Part shown: positions 12,276-22,493 of the stretch, one piece after another
How the letters are laid out: each line of letters begins with the position of its first letter
Numbering within the stretch: position 1 is the stretch's first letter
Assembly (NCBI GenBank): GCA_000708835.1
Contig: DF237325.1
Span: forward strand, 26,203 to 90,202
Direction: 5' to 3'
Origin: Klebsormidium nitens
Lineage: Eukaryota > Streptophyta > Klebsormidiophyceae > Klebsormidiales > Klebsormidiaceae
Length of the DNA stretch: 64,000 nucleotides
Translations under genes and position numbers: made by a program
Notes under the pieces: generated by a model
What the model saw: only the letters and a program-made list of their open reading frames with translations
Databases searched by the model: none
Told to the model about the DNA's origin: nothing

Positions 12276-12395
12276 TGTGTCCGCACCAGAAGAACCGCAG
12301 CCGAACGTCCGGGACCTGCGTGAACAACCGCTCGTACACCTCGGACGTCGGCTGGAGGTGGCCGCCCTCGACTGGCGAGCGCGCGCGCATCTTCA
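12245..12395 (-). pseudogene. Unrecognised coding-like fragment abutting the PI4K relic
   Basis: On the - strand, a frame of about 50 codons with a protein-like composition reads through the GC-rich block here (it contains EVYERLFTQVPDVRLRFFWC). It stops abruptly at the point where + strand similarity to PI4K begins. I do not recognise the family. It may be an exon fragment carried in with the duplication. Confidence 0.25.
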
Positions 12396-12900
12396 ACCTA
12401 GCGGGGCCATGAGGAGCGACTCCTGGGTGCGCTTCGACGTCAGGTCAGTGCCGCAGTCGTTTGTTTCCGTCTCGGAATCCGTGCTTGTTCCCGTTGAGAG
12501 AATCTGCTTTTAGTCCCGACCCCGAAGCTGCTTCTAGCTTCGTGTTGAACAAGGACTCGTACATTCCAAGCTCCTTTCAAAACTTAAATTGTCATTGATT
12601 GTATGCCCGTTCGTAGCGTGCTCGACCGTTGTTTCTCGTCGTCGTCTATATTCCAATCTGAGTCTTCATTTCAAGACTGCTGGTACCTTCGATTTTTCTC
12701 CAATTTATGGTAGCTCTGAGCCCCGGCATACACCTGCTTCCAAGCTTTCCTTAGGTGCTGCAAAAGAGTGAGATTGCATGTAAATTCATCCCATGTTGTA
12801 AGCTTCCGCTTTGTTTGTCCGGCGCTCTTAGAGATTCGTTGAACCAACTGAGGCCGCAGCACGACTTTGTATCAATCTTGTTATTACGTTGTAACACAGA
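12396..12900 (+). pseudogene. Decayed partial duplicate of the PI4KA 3' end
   Basis: The block from GCGGGGCCATGAGGAGCGAC (12401-12420) through the splice donor at about 12443 copies the end of PI4KA exon 3 (2088-2130), with a three-base insertion. Downstream, 12505-12655 and 12680-12760 match the following PI4KA intron (2195-2430), and 12752-12900 matches the 3' flank at 3048-3215. The last PI4KA exon and its surroundings (about 2440-3047) have no counterpart, so this copy cannot encode a kinase. It is a segmental duplication with an internal deletion. Confidence 0.75.
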
Positions 12901-14554
12901 CCACATGCAACATGGCGGGCACTGCAGCATAAGCGGCCCAATGCATGTATGCGTAAGACATGTGCGCTGCATACATGACATGTCGTACAGCGTATCACTG
13001 TGCAATCCGGCAAGAAAGCTGCTCAATGAGCGACAAACTTAAGACGGTCGTCGTTGAGTCGGCCATCAATCAGCTATACCGCCCACGCCAAGTTGGAAGG
13101 CTCGGTGCCGCGGAGGCCGCTTCGGCTGGCATGCCTGCCAAGCAATTTGACTGGTGCCATTGAGGGCGGGCAGTGAGGGACACCTTATACGCGCACGATA
13201 TAATACTCCTGCCAAATTTGCGAGGTACTAGTGGTGTCCAAGTCAGATGAATAGTACTTTCTAGACAAATACTGATCTTTCAATGAGCCCAGCTTAAAGT
13301 GCAAGAACAGATTTGACACAATTCAGCCCTAAATCCCCATCGTTTACCTGCTCCTTACCTGTGCCCACCCTATACTGACACCCCCTTCATTTCTTACCAA
13401 CCCGTCCAGGCAGCATGTTCTGGTTTAGTGTTTTCTTTGATGTACTACATTCCACAAACCAACTGGGCATTCAAAGCTGCGCTGCGAAGTGCCGGAAACA
13501 GCTGCGCCGCCAGCTGCAATACAGCTAGCCCTACGATGGATGTATGCTGACAGATTGAAACAAGAATCAGCTCGTAGGATACACTCAACTCTAGAATCCT
13601 CCTGTTGCAAATACATTAGTTCTTCATCTCAGGATTGAGTATACTTAGATGCATGGTTGACGGCGAACATGCACATGGAGACACAACCCCCGCGACAGCT
13701 TCCCTGCACAAAAATGGCAATAGGGGGAAAAGGGATTGTTTTTGGAAGCGGCCAGGACTGTCTTACAGACTTCGTCCCGTAGCAGGCAACGCAACCCGCG
13801 CAAGGACGCATCCTGCGGAGATCCCGGGCTCGATCAGTCGTCGTTTCGGTTGACTGCTTCGATTCTCCAAGGGTGTGGCAACTCGACCACTCCGCCAACT
13901 CAAAACGTGGAAGTGGGGGATTCCATGTAGATGTACATAGTGGTTACGTCCCCATTACGTCCCACTGCAGAGAATAGACCCGAAAAATAATTTGTGTGCA
14001 GAAATCAACTGCCTAATTTGGTCGGTTCGACGATTCATCGGTTGAGACCACCGGTTAGTGTTGTTCACGGTCTCTTGTCCAAAGAAAGACGAGGTTGCAC
14101 TCCCTGCCAGGCTTTTGTGGGGGGCCCCTGTTGGGGCGACATTCTGGAAAAAGGCGCCCGGGGAAGGGTGTGCGGTTAGTGTGTCGGTTAGGGTAGAATC
14201 AAGTGCGGAGGGCGACGGTCCCCAGCACTCCCTCAATATGATATCAGTGTGTGCAGCAACCGAATACACATTTATCGACGGCTAGGAATCTTCAGGAACT
14301 TTCATCGACGACCGTCATCGCAGATATCGCACGCCGGTCCAGCATTCTACATGCAATGCTGCTTCTGCACAGCAGATCAAAATGCACAGGTAAGAAGATT
14401 GAGTGCCCTGAGGTTCAGTAGCTGTCCTTCTGCTTGGAGCAGCTTCTAATTTTGTGCCCGCCTGTAGGTAGTTTCCTGAGTTCCTGGCCTGCTCCTGGCA
14501 GGCTACCATCGCTGCTCATTGACGGGACGCAGCTTTGAAACAGCAATCTGCACG
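12901..14554. other. Intergenic region, no assigned gene
   Basis: Only short open frames are present, such as a 45-codon frame from an ATG at 13027. No motif was recognised. The right end should include the 5' region of the gene starting at 14555. Confidence 0.4.
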
Positions 14555-17125
14555 ATGGAGGAAGGCAGGGGCACTCCCAACAGTGGTTTTGATGAGGCTG
14601 TAAATGAAGACCTTGAACAGATCCAGGTCAGGGGAAAATCTTAAATTGAAACATGCTGCATGTCGCAATGGAGACTGTTGGTCTGATGGAAGAGACGGCA
14701 GCTGACTGCAACATTGTGACAAATCAAGACTGGCTTGCTGCAAATTGGTGGCTTTGGAAGTTGCGTGGAAGTCCTGTGACAATCTTGACGCGTCTTCATG
14801 GCTCAGTGAGGCTTAAGCGGATTGTAGCTCCTGCAAGGTACATACAATTGCCGGCCATATCAGACTCCAAAGGAAGCAGAGGTAATGTGTACAGGACAAA
14901 AGTTGCAGTCTTTGAATATTTGACTGATAATGCAATCTGATTTCTCATCTTTTTAAATCCTTCTGACACCTATCGTCAGTATTGGTGCTGCAGGCGATGC
15001 TGGAGGAGAGCGGAAAAGAGTGCCACATCTCATTGGTGATTAACCACATTGGGACAGTTGGGAACCTGTTCCAATCTGTTGGTCCAAATGCTCGCAGCTG
15101 CCGGTAGGGCATCCTTCTCTTTTGTGTTGTCGGCTCTGCTATCCACCATGTCACTATTGATATCCTGCTGGTATCGATGCTCTGAACACTCACCCATGCT
15201 TAGGGAAATAGAGCTTGACTGTGATTGGCTGCGTGCCGCTGACGGCTTACTCGATCTGTCAGTCCTAAGGAAATGTGCAGATGAAAGAAGGCTGAGGGCA
15301 AAATCAATTGGTGACCACTTGATCTGTGCCCCTAGCTACATCAGTCTGGTCCATCCCACAATCTTCAATCCGTTCTGTCTGCATATGCAGCACATTTCCC
15401 ACCAGAACCAGAAGCCACACATCGGGTCTGGTGTCCACGGCATCTCAGACAGAGGATATGGAAGACGACCTCAACAGTGACATGAGAGAGGCCAAGCGCG
15501 TGAAAGAGGACGGCACGGGGGATAACATTGTAAGCTACATATTCCTGTTTGGGGGACGCGACAATTGATCGTTGATCAACGCAGTCCCAAAGAGCGAGGT
15601 TTGCATGATGCTGTGTGCTCAAGTTGCCAGCCTCTGTTGCTCTGGCAGTTTAAAGACCTCTTGCCAACGATTCCAGTCCCAATAAAAGCTGCAGGAAAGT
15701 GTGCTTTGTTGCCTGGCCAGTCATGTCTTTGCTGAGCCTGCGGTGGTGGTGTCTGAGGTGCTTCAAGTCCTTCCAGGGAGCCAACTCAAACCGACGCCGC
15801 AGCTTCCATGCACCAAGCGCTAGTGCAATAATATAAACCTGTTCACTTCTAAGTGCAGAGAAGTCAAGAGACCAAGCCTAAGCTTCCAGTTGAGATATCC
15901 ATGTCACTCCCTCCTGCCAGGTGGATGCGGCGGCCAGTCAAGAGACCCCCAACCCCGCCTCGGACGGCATTGCAGCAGACAGAGGCGGCAGCGCTTGCCG
16001 TAGCAGCCCCGCCCGTCCATCCCCCGATGCGGCAGGACTGCAGACTGCTTCCAATTCTGCAGAGCAGCAGAGCGGTCAGGACAAGCCTTCAGCAAGAAAG
16101 AAGGTGCAAAGCATGATAGTGCCCGGAGCCGGTGCGGTGATCCTTTGGAAGGAGAAGCACGGTGTCAGTCGGCCGAACAGCACAGGCAGTGAGCAGACCC
16201 CGGATGGAGCGACCACTCCGTTGAGTGGCGCACCGGGCGGTTCCAATGAGAATGGTGAGGCACACGTGTTGAAGAGCGCGGTGGGGCGCAAGCGGCGCCG
16301 CAGCGAGGTGCCGGAGAAGGTGCTGAAGGAGATCGAGGGTGGCGGCAACGTGGAGCTGAAGCTGCAAGGTGTGCCAAGTGCGAAGAAGGGTGTGAAGTGT
16401 CAAAGCAAGGAACAGGTAAGCACACGCACAAGCTGGGGCTCTGATGTGCCAAGAGCTGACATTCACCTGTAAAGCACACAGTGACACACGCTGTACAGAT
16501 CTATGATGCTACATTCCACAGTGGACATTTCTCTGACTTCGTGCGTGGACACTGGTTAATAAAGCCCTGACATCAACCGATACGTCCCTCGCTCACTGTT
16601 CCTTGCTGCACGCGAGAAGTCATGACGAACTTAATAGGGACGTTCGATTCTGTTCGATTTGAAAGACCCGACACCGCGTCCCTCCGAGAGACAGCCAGCA
16701 CGAGCAGTCATTCTCCTCGTGTGTCGATGGATCTGCACATTTTTCATATTTAAGGCGTGCACAGCTTCCGTGAGCTTTCGAGCGTCGCTCATCGCTGGAT
16801 CTGACGGCAACCGTCGGTGCTTGTGCAGGTTTCGCTCATCAGCGCCGGTGCAACGGCCGCCACGCCCACTTCGCCGTCAAAATGTCCAAACATGTCCGCA
16901 GACGCCATTTCACCAAAGCCCGCCACAGCTGCCCCGCAGCCAGATCATCTGGTCCCGGGGACCGCAGCGCGCCTGTCGACTTCGGAAGCGGCGCTCAGCA
17001 GGAAGAGCGCAGCGGCGCATGTGCCTGAGAGGAAAGATCAACGAAATAGGTCTCAAAAACGAGTTGTCCAAACATCAGAGCCTCCACAATGGAAGAGATT
17101 TATCCGCGTGCTCGAAGTAACGTAG
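14555..17125 (+). CDS. Unrecognised Ser/Pro- and Lys/Arg-rich protein, probably nuclear
   Basis: Proposed exons: 14555-14626, 14994-15035, 15449-15529, 15921-16415, 16829-17125, all joined in phase 0, giving about 328 residues. I do not recognise the family. The N-terminus is acidic (ending NEDLEQIQ, then AMLEESGKECHI). The middle is rich in Ser, Pro, Gly and Ala. Basic clusters such as GRKRRRSEVPEKV and PERKDQRNRSQKR look like nuclear localisation signals. The C-terminus ends EPPQWKRFIRVLEVT. Every proposed border has a good AG or GT, and the clean phase-0 joins support one gene, though an extra exon between 15036 and 15448 is possible. A read-through form ending at 16472, followed by AATAAA at 16558, would give a shorter product. 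Function is unknown. Confidence 0.5.
16558..16563 (+). terminator. Possible internal poly(A) signal AATAAA
   Basis: The signal lies inside the last proposed intron of the 14555-17125 gene, 86 bases after the stop reached by reading through exon four. It could end an alternative short transcript. Confidence 0.35.
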
Positions 17126-19292
17126 CTGACTTTAGCTGCAAAGTTGACCGGCGATTGATGCTGGAGTAGGACGAAACTTCGGTAGGAAAAGTAGTGCATA
17201 AGCAACTCGGCCAGAAGTGTTGGATAGGTCGATCCCAATATGGTGGACGAGTGAACGGACTACCGTAATGATTCATCGAGAAGCGGCGACCTCAGGCAAA
17301 GAGTCTCAGGGCTTGAATCAGATTGAGCAGTTGCTTTTAGGTTGCTTGATAACCGGAAGCAGGTCTGCGTAATGCTTTTCAACCGTTTGAGAGGCTCTTT
17401 AGCTTTCCATATAATCAAACGGAACCCAATAAGTCGACCTGCCATGCTCCTAATCTTGAATTTAATGAAGATCTTGCTCGCAATTCGTGGCGTGATCTAC
17501 CTAGGTTTCATGTGCCAAAGCCGCCTTCAAGCCCGCGACTTGGCAGATCATGGGATCGTCAATTAGCAGGTGGCCCCCGGCATGATCAGCCCCTCCGTGC
17601 TGCAGTAACCATAGACTCACCGGTAGGCATATGGCGTCCTTATTCTTATTTACGATTAATCTCATCTTCAATGTATACAGAACACTACTAGCAAATCGCT
17701 GTTGACGTCAAGCTTACGCCAGCTGACATTGATTGACTTGAGCTAGCTGGGGTGGCTGTATGCAGCAATTGGGCTCGCGAGAACCCGCTGAGGTGTCTTC
17801 TTCATTCAATCGGCAGTACCCAGTTACATATGGTATACAGACGGATATCAACCCGCGCAAGTGAACCAACGTCGCTCAGTCGAGACGGTTGGTTACTCGG
17901 TTTGCGTTAGTTCTAGCGTTCAGCACAATGGCGGGGAATGTCTTTCGCCCTTATATTACTTCGGCAGCTGGCATGAGCAGACGAATTATGCCAGCTGCCA
18001 AAGCAGCACATCAAATCTGGTGGTTTCATGTTCCGTAATCGGAATCCGTGTTGATACACGAGCATCCGACTATATAGATGTTGAAGCGGAAGTCATTGCC
18101 AGATGGCCACTTTCTGACAGCGAGCACCAACCAGACACCGACCAAGCAATTTCGTTGGTCACTTACCGATTGCACATCAGAGAAACGTATCCCTACAGAA
18201 AAGTGGAACTAGTCTCGCTCAATTTCTAGGTCAGGATGCCCACACACGTTCAATCTTATGAGAACCTCAGCCTTGCGCACGTATCTATTTACATGCCAAG
18301 ATGCGTAAATAATCGCACGTTAACTGCTGTGAGAACGTGAAGAAACTTCCTGGTACTTGATAGCACATTTCCTTATGTTTGCTCGCTTCTGCTTTAGCCT
18401 GATCTTTTTGAGAATCGTCGATTTCGGCTTTTGATGCTAAAAAGACGTAGGGCAACCTCATTACCTCTTGATGTGACTTTTAAGGCGGACTCGGTATCAT
18501 ACAAAGCACTCAAGAGCTTTCAATGCCCCCCCTGTCTTGCTGCCCAGACGATGGCATCTCGGTCAATGCTTCCGGCTGACATTTTGGACCTGCAACAAAA
18601 GAAAGTCAGGGGCGAGCGTGGGCTTGGAACACTAACCTGGGAGACTTATTTTCTGCAACTGAAATTTGCTGCCCTTCAAAGGAAAGCGTGAAGTTGGGAA
18701 TCATCAATCAACCTTCTTCTATGTGTGATTGAACAAGCCAAAAACCGCTTCACTGTACTGGCAAGGGTAGTGAATCAAAGACATCGTTGTAGGCGCTGTT
18801 TACCTACATCCCAGGCAATCGTACAAGTCTTTCTGAGACAATCTTGGGACAAAGACCAGCCACTTTGTCAACCAGTACCAAAGTGAGGGAAAGGTCGTCT
18901 GACCTCGTCGTATCTCTGACCAGCAAAGATGGTGGAAACAAGTGATCAGTGGACGATTGCCATCGAACACGAAAGGCTTAGAAGCCCCGCAACGGGGCAC
19001 CGTGCGACTGGAGCTGGATATCCCAAGGTTTCAAGGTTTTCTTGTGGACAGCTTTCAAAAACGTTTACCTTACAAGTACGACACTGGAACTGGCAGTGAA
19101 AGCCAGAATGCTAATGACGAACCTAACCTCTTCGGTCCTGCCAGGAAGCTCCTCTTGAACCACTAGTCGGACCACACAATTTCTGGCTTCCATACTCACA
19201 TCTGCCTCTTCATTGTTTGCCGGTGACATCTTCCATTGAACTCCCCTGCCACTATAAGATTTTAACGTCACTAATCACTTTACATTCTTAGC
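17126..19292. other. Region without a recognisable gene
   Basis: Open frames at 17861-18229 and 18431-18691 (+) have no motif and no clear splice context. The end of the second (AALQRK, about 18670-18687) resembles a short stretch of the - strand frame at 19293-19904, which hints at repeated sequence. Confidence 0.35.
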
Positions 19293-19904
19293 CTACTTCA
19301 CAGCCTTCAAAGTTACAGCATTCACCAAGGAGAATCTCATCCGCTTCCTCTGGCGTTTCCTTTGAAGGGCCGCGACCGAAAAATTGTAAAGATTGGACAT
19401 CTCTCCTGATAGATCCTTGTAATCCTCTACTGCCAGTCGAATGTCGTCTGCCTCCTCCTCTGAACGGTCATGGAGGTGAGTTTGTAGATTCGGATATAGA
19501 ATCCATGTGGTCAGAGCCCTAAACACGTGAGCTTCCAATGGTTTTGTAAAGCAGACCCATGAGGAGCAAGCCCCCAGTTTCTGGCGCTCCTCTTCGGTGA
19601 AATTGATAGTATCAATGAGGGCGATGTCTTTCAGTAGACCAGAGTAGCGCATGCACTTCTCTACCAGTGATTCCTTCAACCAGATTCGCGTTTGCATCTG
19701 GTTTCCTTCAGGATTCCAGGAGGCAACGCCAATCCAGGCTCCGTGTGCTTTCCATCGAGGATCTTCAATATCAAAAGCGTGACTCCTCGCTGCATCCTCT
19801 GCTAATTTCGATGTGTTTGGCAAGTCCTCTAACTGCAATGCGTGTAATCGCGGTATCACTGGGCTCGTCACCTCCCTACCTGCCGTGGTCTGCAGCCTCT
19901 TCAT
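19293..19904 (-). CDS. Hypothetical single-exon protein, 203 residues
   Basis: This is the longest clean frame in an otherwise poor stretch. It starts MKRLQTTAGRE and ends VTLKAVK before TAG. The middle has a natural amino-acid mix (RWKAHGAWIGVASWNPEG, TINFTEEERQKLGA), followed by a probable helical, basic C-terminal part (VAALQRKRQRKRMR). I recognise no family. It could be part of a transposon-related or lineage-specific gene, or an exon of a larger gene. Splice borders were not established. Confidence 0.35.
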   Translation of the reverse strand: MKRLQTTAGREVTSPVIPRLHALQLEDLPNTSKLAEDAARSHAFDIEDPRWKAHGAWIGVASWNPEGNQMQTRIWLKESLVEKCMRYSGLLKDIALIDTINFTEEERQKLGACSSWVCFTKPLEAHVFRALTTWILYPNLQTHLHDRSEEEADDIRLAVEDYKDLSGEMSNLYNFSVAALQRKRQRKRMRFSLVNAVTLKAVK

Positions 19905-20160
19905 GCGTCCCTCGACTCAATCAAGAGCTGTTTGGTTAGCTGGCTTGCTAGGATACTCTCGGAGACGAGCTGGCTAGCGTCTCAATGACGTCGACGGGAG
20001 TTGTGCCAGCGCTTTGCCCAGTCAATGCAGCGCTTTGATGTTGCCTTTGATGGGTACGGGCTTATGAGAAGAGAACATGTTGCCACAGCTTGCCAATGCA
20101 AGCTCAGAGTCAGAGTCACAGTAAACTTCACAGTTACCTCACGTGGACAGAAAGGCGCAG

Positions 20161-20181
20161 GCCTTCTGCCTTCTGCCTTCT
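20161..20181. repeat. Short tandem repeat CCTTCTG x3
   Basis: Three adjacent copies of CCTTCTG lie just left of the SINE-like element. Confidence 0.7.
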
Positions 20182-20217
20182 GCAATCTCTGCTCATGTAC
20201 TAGCTGCTACTAGTACA

Positions 20218-20350
20218 TTTTTCATTCATTCATTCATACTTCTTAGAAGGCCGTAGCTTTCGCCATGGACCTATTGGGGGCCCGTACAGACATGTCACGA
20301 GTTCGATCCTCGAAATCGAGAAGCTACTCTACCACTAGACTACCACAATA
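20218..20350 (-). mobile_element. tRNA-derived SINE candidate
   Basis: On the - strand, TAGTCTAGTGG (20342-20332) fits the pol III A-box consensus exactly. After 22 bases, GGATCGAACTC (20309-20299) matches the B-box at about 8 of 11 positions. The head is followed by an unrelated body and a 3' tail of repeated AATG units (20236-20221). That order (A-box, B-box, body, simple-repeat tail) is typical of SINEs. It does not fold as an intact tRNA, because the anticodon arm gives a four-base hairpin loop. Target-site duplications were not found with confidence. Confidence 0.5.
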
Positions 20351-21270
20351 GGGTTCACTTTTCGCAAATCACACTTCTCTCTAGCTGCATCTCAGGGGCA
20401 CAGTGCTCACTATCTAAGGAGTAGTACAGTAGCATGCTAGGTACTCGCTAGGTCTAATCACTAAATTGATGGCTACCTAGGATGCTGCTACATACTTAGA
20501 TGGTCTTGATGCGGCCCGCGTGTGAGAGTTGCGTGTGCGCTGCAGCGTCCCGGTAGTATGGTAGAGCTTCCCTTACAGACCGATTGTAAAAGACTCATGG
20601 CACGTCATTTGTACGGAAGGGCCGAGAAGGAAACATGGAGTACATGCACCAACGGGGCAGAAAGGGGGTTGGAAGCATTCCTTGAGATATCCATTTGCAT
20701 GCTGAAATCTCACACGACCGCTGTTGCTGAGCATAGAAGATTGCATTGCCCCTATAAAAAGCCTTTCCCGGTGCGCGCCTTTTTTCCATGCTGCGCCCGA
20801 CTTTTTGGGAAAGGGAAAAAGGTGGCCTACTGTGCAATCCCTTACATGTGGCTTCACTGGTAATCATGCGAGATCCCATTATGATCAAATAGATACAGAG
20901 AGTCCATAATGGCAAAACACGCATCCCACACTCGGAGCCAATTTGGGGACCAAATTGTCGAGTGCGCGGCAAAGCCAAGAACGCGTTTTTCGGTTTGTTC
21001 AAAGAACTATGCAACAGCGTGTATCAGTCCACAAGTGCCGTGTCCATCCATACAAGACATCCAACCTGCCTGGATCTCACCAACTTGAAAAGAACCTTTT
21101 TAAAAGGCTTTGTGGATACTCTCCGAGCGAGCCTGGCTATTGGTCGTGGACAAAAGGTCAACCAGACTGCTGCCAAAGGCACTTGCAGCGGCGGATGGTG
21201 GCATGTGAGAGCTCCAATCTATGGAGATCACGTATTCCTCAGAAGGGGCCCGGCCTAAAGGTTGCGGCGT

Positions 21271-21397
21271 GTACGACAGACGAGCGGCGACACAAGGTCA
21301 AACCGCCGTGAGGGGGCTCAAGTTCTTGGATGCTCGGGCAATGTTGAAGCGCCATGTACAAAAGACGAACGGTGACGCAAGGTCAAACCATCGTTAA
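21271..21397. repeat. Two-copy direct repeat, period about 85
   Basis: Segments 21271-21310 and 21356-21397 share GTAC-A-AAGACGA-CGG-GAC-CAAGGTCAAACC with scattered differences. No gene is associated. Confidence 0.65.
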
Positions 21398-22493
21398 AAG
21401 GTTGGTGTGTGATGAGCTTAGAAGACCTGCAAATAGGATGCTGAGCCACCAGGCGCAACGACGACGAGGTGCAGGTCTGCCAGGGTCCAAAGTGCAGCAG
21501 CTCAGCAGATCCATAAGCTGTCCAAAAGTGTCAGCTCAGCCTTCCTCCAAAGGTGTGACAGATTGAGGGCCAGAGCAAGCAAGCAGCAATGCTAACGTCA
21601 AGCAGATTGTACTCCAGGCAAAAGTGAGCAGAGACGGGCCCGTACGGCAAACAAAAAGCAAACTTCACAAGAACGAGTAGCAAAACTTAGCTCTGAGTCT
21701 TCAGGAGCCGGGTTGGCACATTCACGAGCGGCCTTGCTACTGTTGCTAGCCCTAAATCAGTTCAGCCCAGGTGGCAAGGTGACAATGGTGGCTTTCGAGA
21801 AGAGATTCAAAGGCAACACTGTCGCTGGCGAGCTCATTGAAAGGAGGGGGCTGTAAAGACCTGGTGTTGCAGCAAGCCTCTAGGGGCTTTTGAGCTTTCC
21901 GGGTGTGGACGAGTAGAACAATCACCATTGCACTCTTACATGCTGATCTCTCTATTACCGCCACTATAAAAGCAGCACCAGAGCAATGTGTGACAAGCTA
22001 GGAGAGAGCTACAAGAGGGTGGTTTGAGCTTGAATTTTGGAGGACGGACGAGGGAGATCTCAATTTCGCTGGTGGGAAGCCATTGTCGCCAGTGCTGGAG
22101 GAAGCGCCTATTCGCACGTGCGGCGTCCGATGCTCACAGCTTCCTCCATTCCTCCATGAGCAGAGTAAATACGACATGATGAACCTTGTGAAAAACGTTC
22201 TTTGTGCCGCCCGGTGGCGTTTCTCCAGCTGGCAGAGAAAGAGTGTCTGTCGTCATGTATTTATGCCTCGACAACCGGCATCGACCGGTTTTCCTTTCTT
22301 GGAGCAGTACGCGGCTGACACACTAGATCCTACTTACAGTACTTTCAAACACCTCTCTCAAGTCCATGGCCCTGGGGGACTCTGCTTCAATTTCAGTGTT
22401 GCTGGTTTCAGACTGAGCAAGCAATGCGCATGGTGCAAGCTGGGTGCAAGCTGCGCTAGCCTGAGCGGCAGAGGTGGCAGAGAAAGTCGCAAG

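Larger units (their letters stand above)
19905..22493. other. Intergenic region left of NOL
   Basis: Besides the SINE candidate and small repeats, no gene could be assigned. The reading frame of NOL exon 1 stays open upstream to 22083 and contains earlier ATGs (one near 22176), so the NOL start could lie further left than chosen here. Confidence 0.4.

Noticed and set aside
12277-12513. 78-codon + strand frame over the PI4K relic
   Set aside because: Only the GAMRSDSW stretch is PI4K-derived; the rest reads the complement of another fragment and intron, so it is not a gene.
17861-18229. 122-codon + strand frame
   Set aside because: No ATG start, motif or splice context; composition not convincing.
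20260-20350. Intact tRNA gene
   Set aside because: The A-box is good but no seven-base anticodon loop or acceptor stem can be formed; called a SINE candidate instead.
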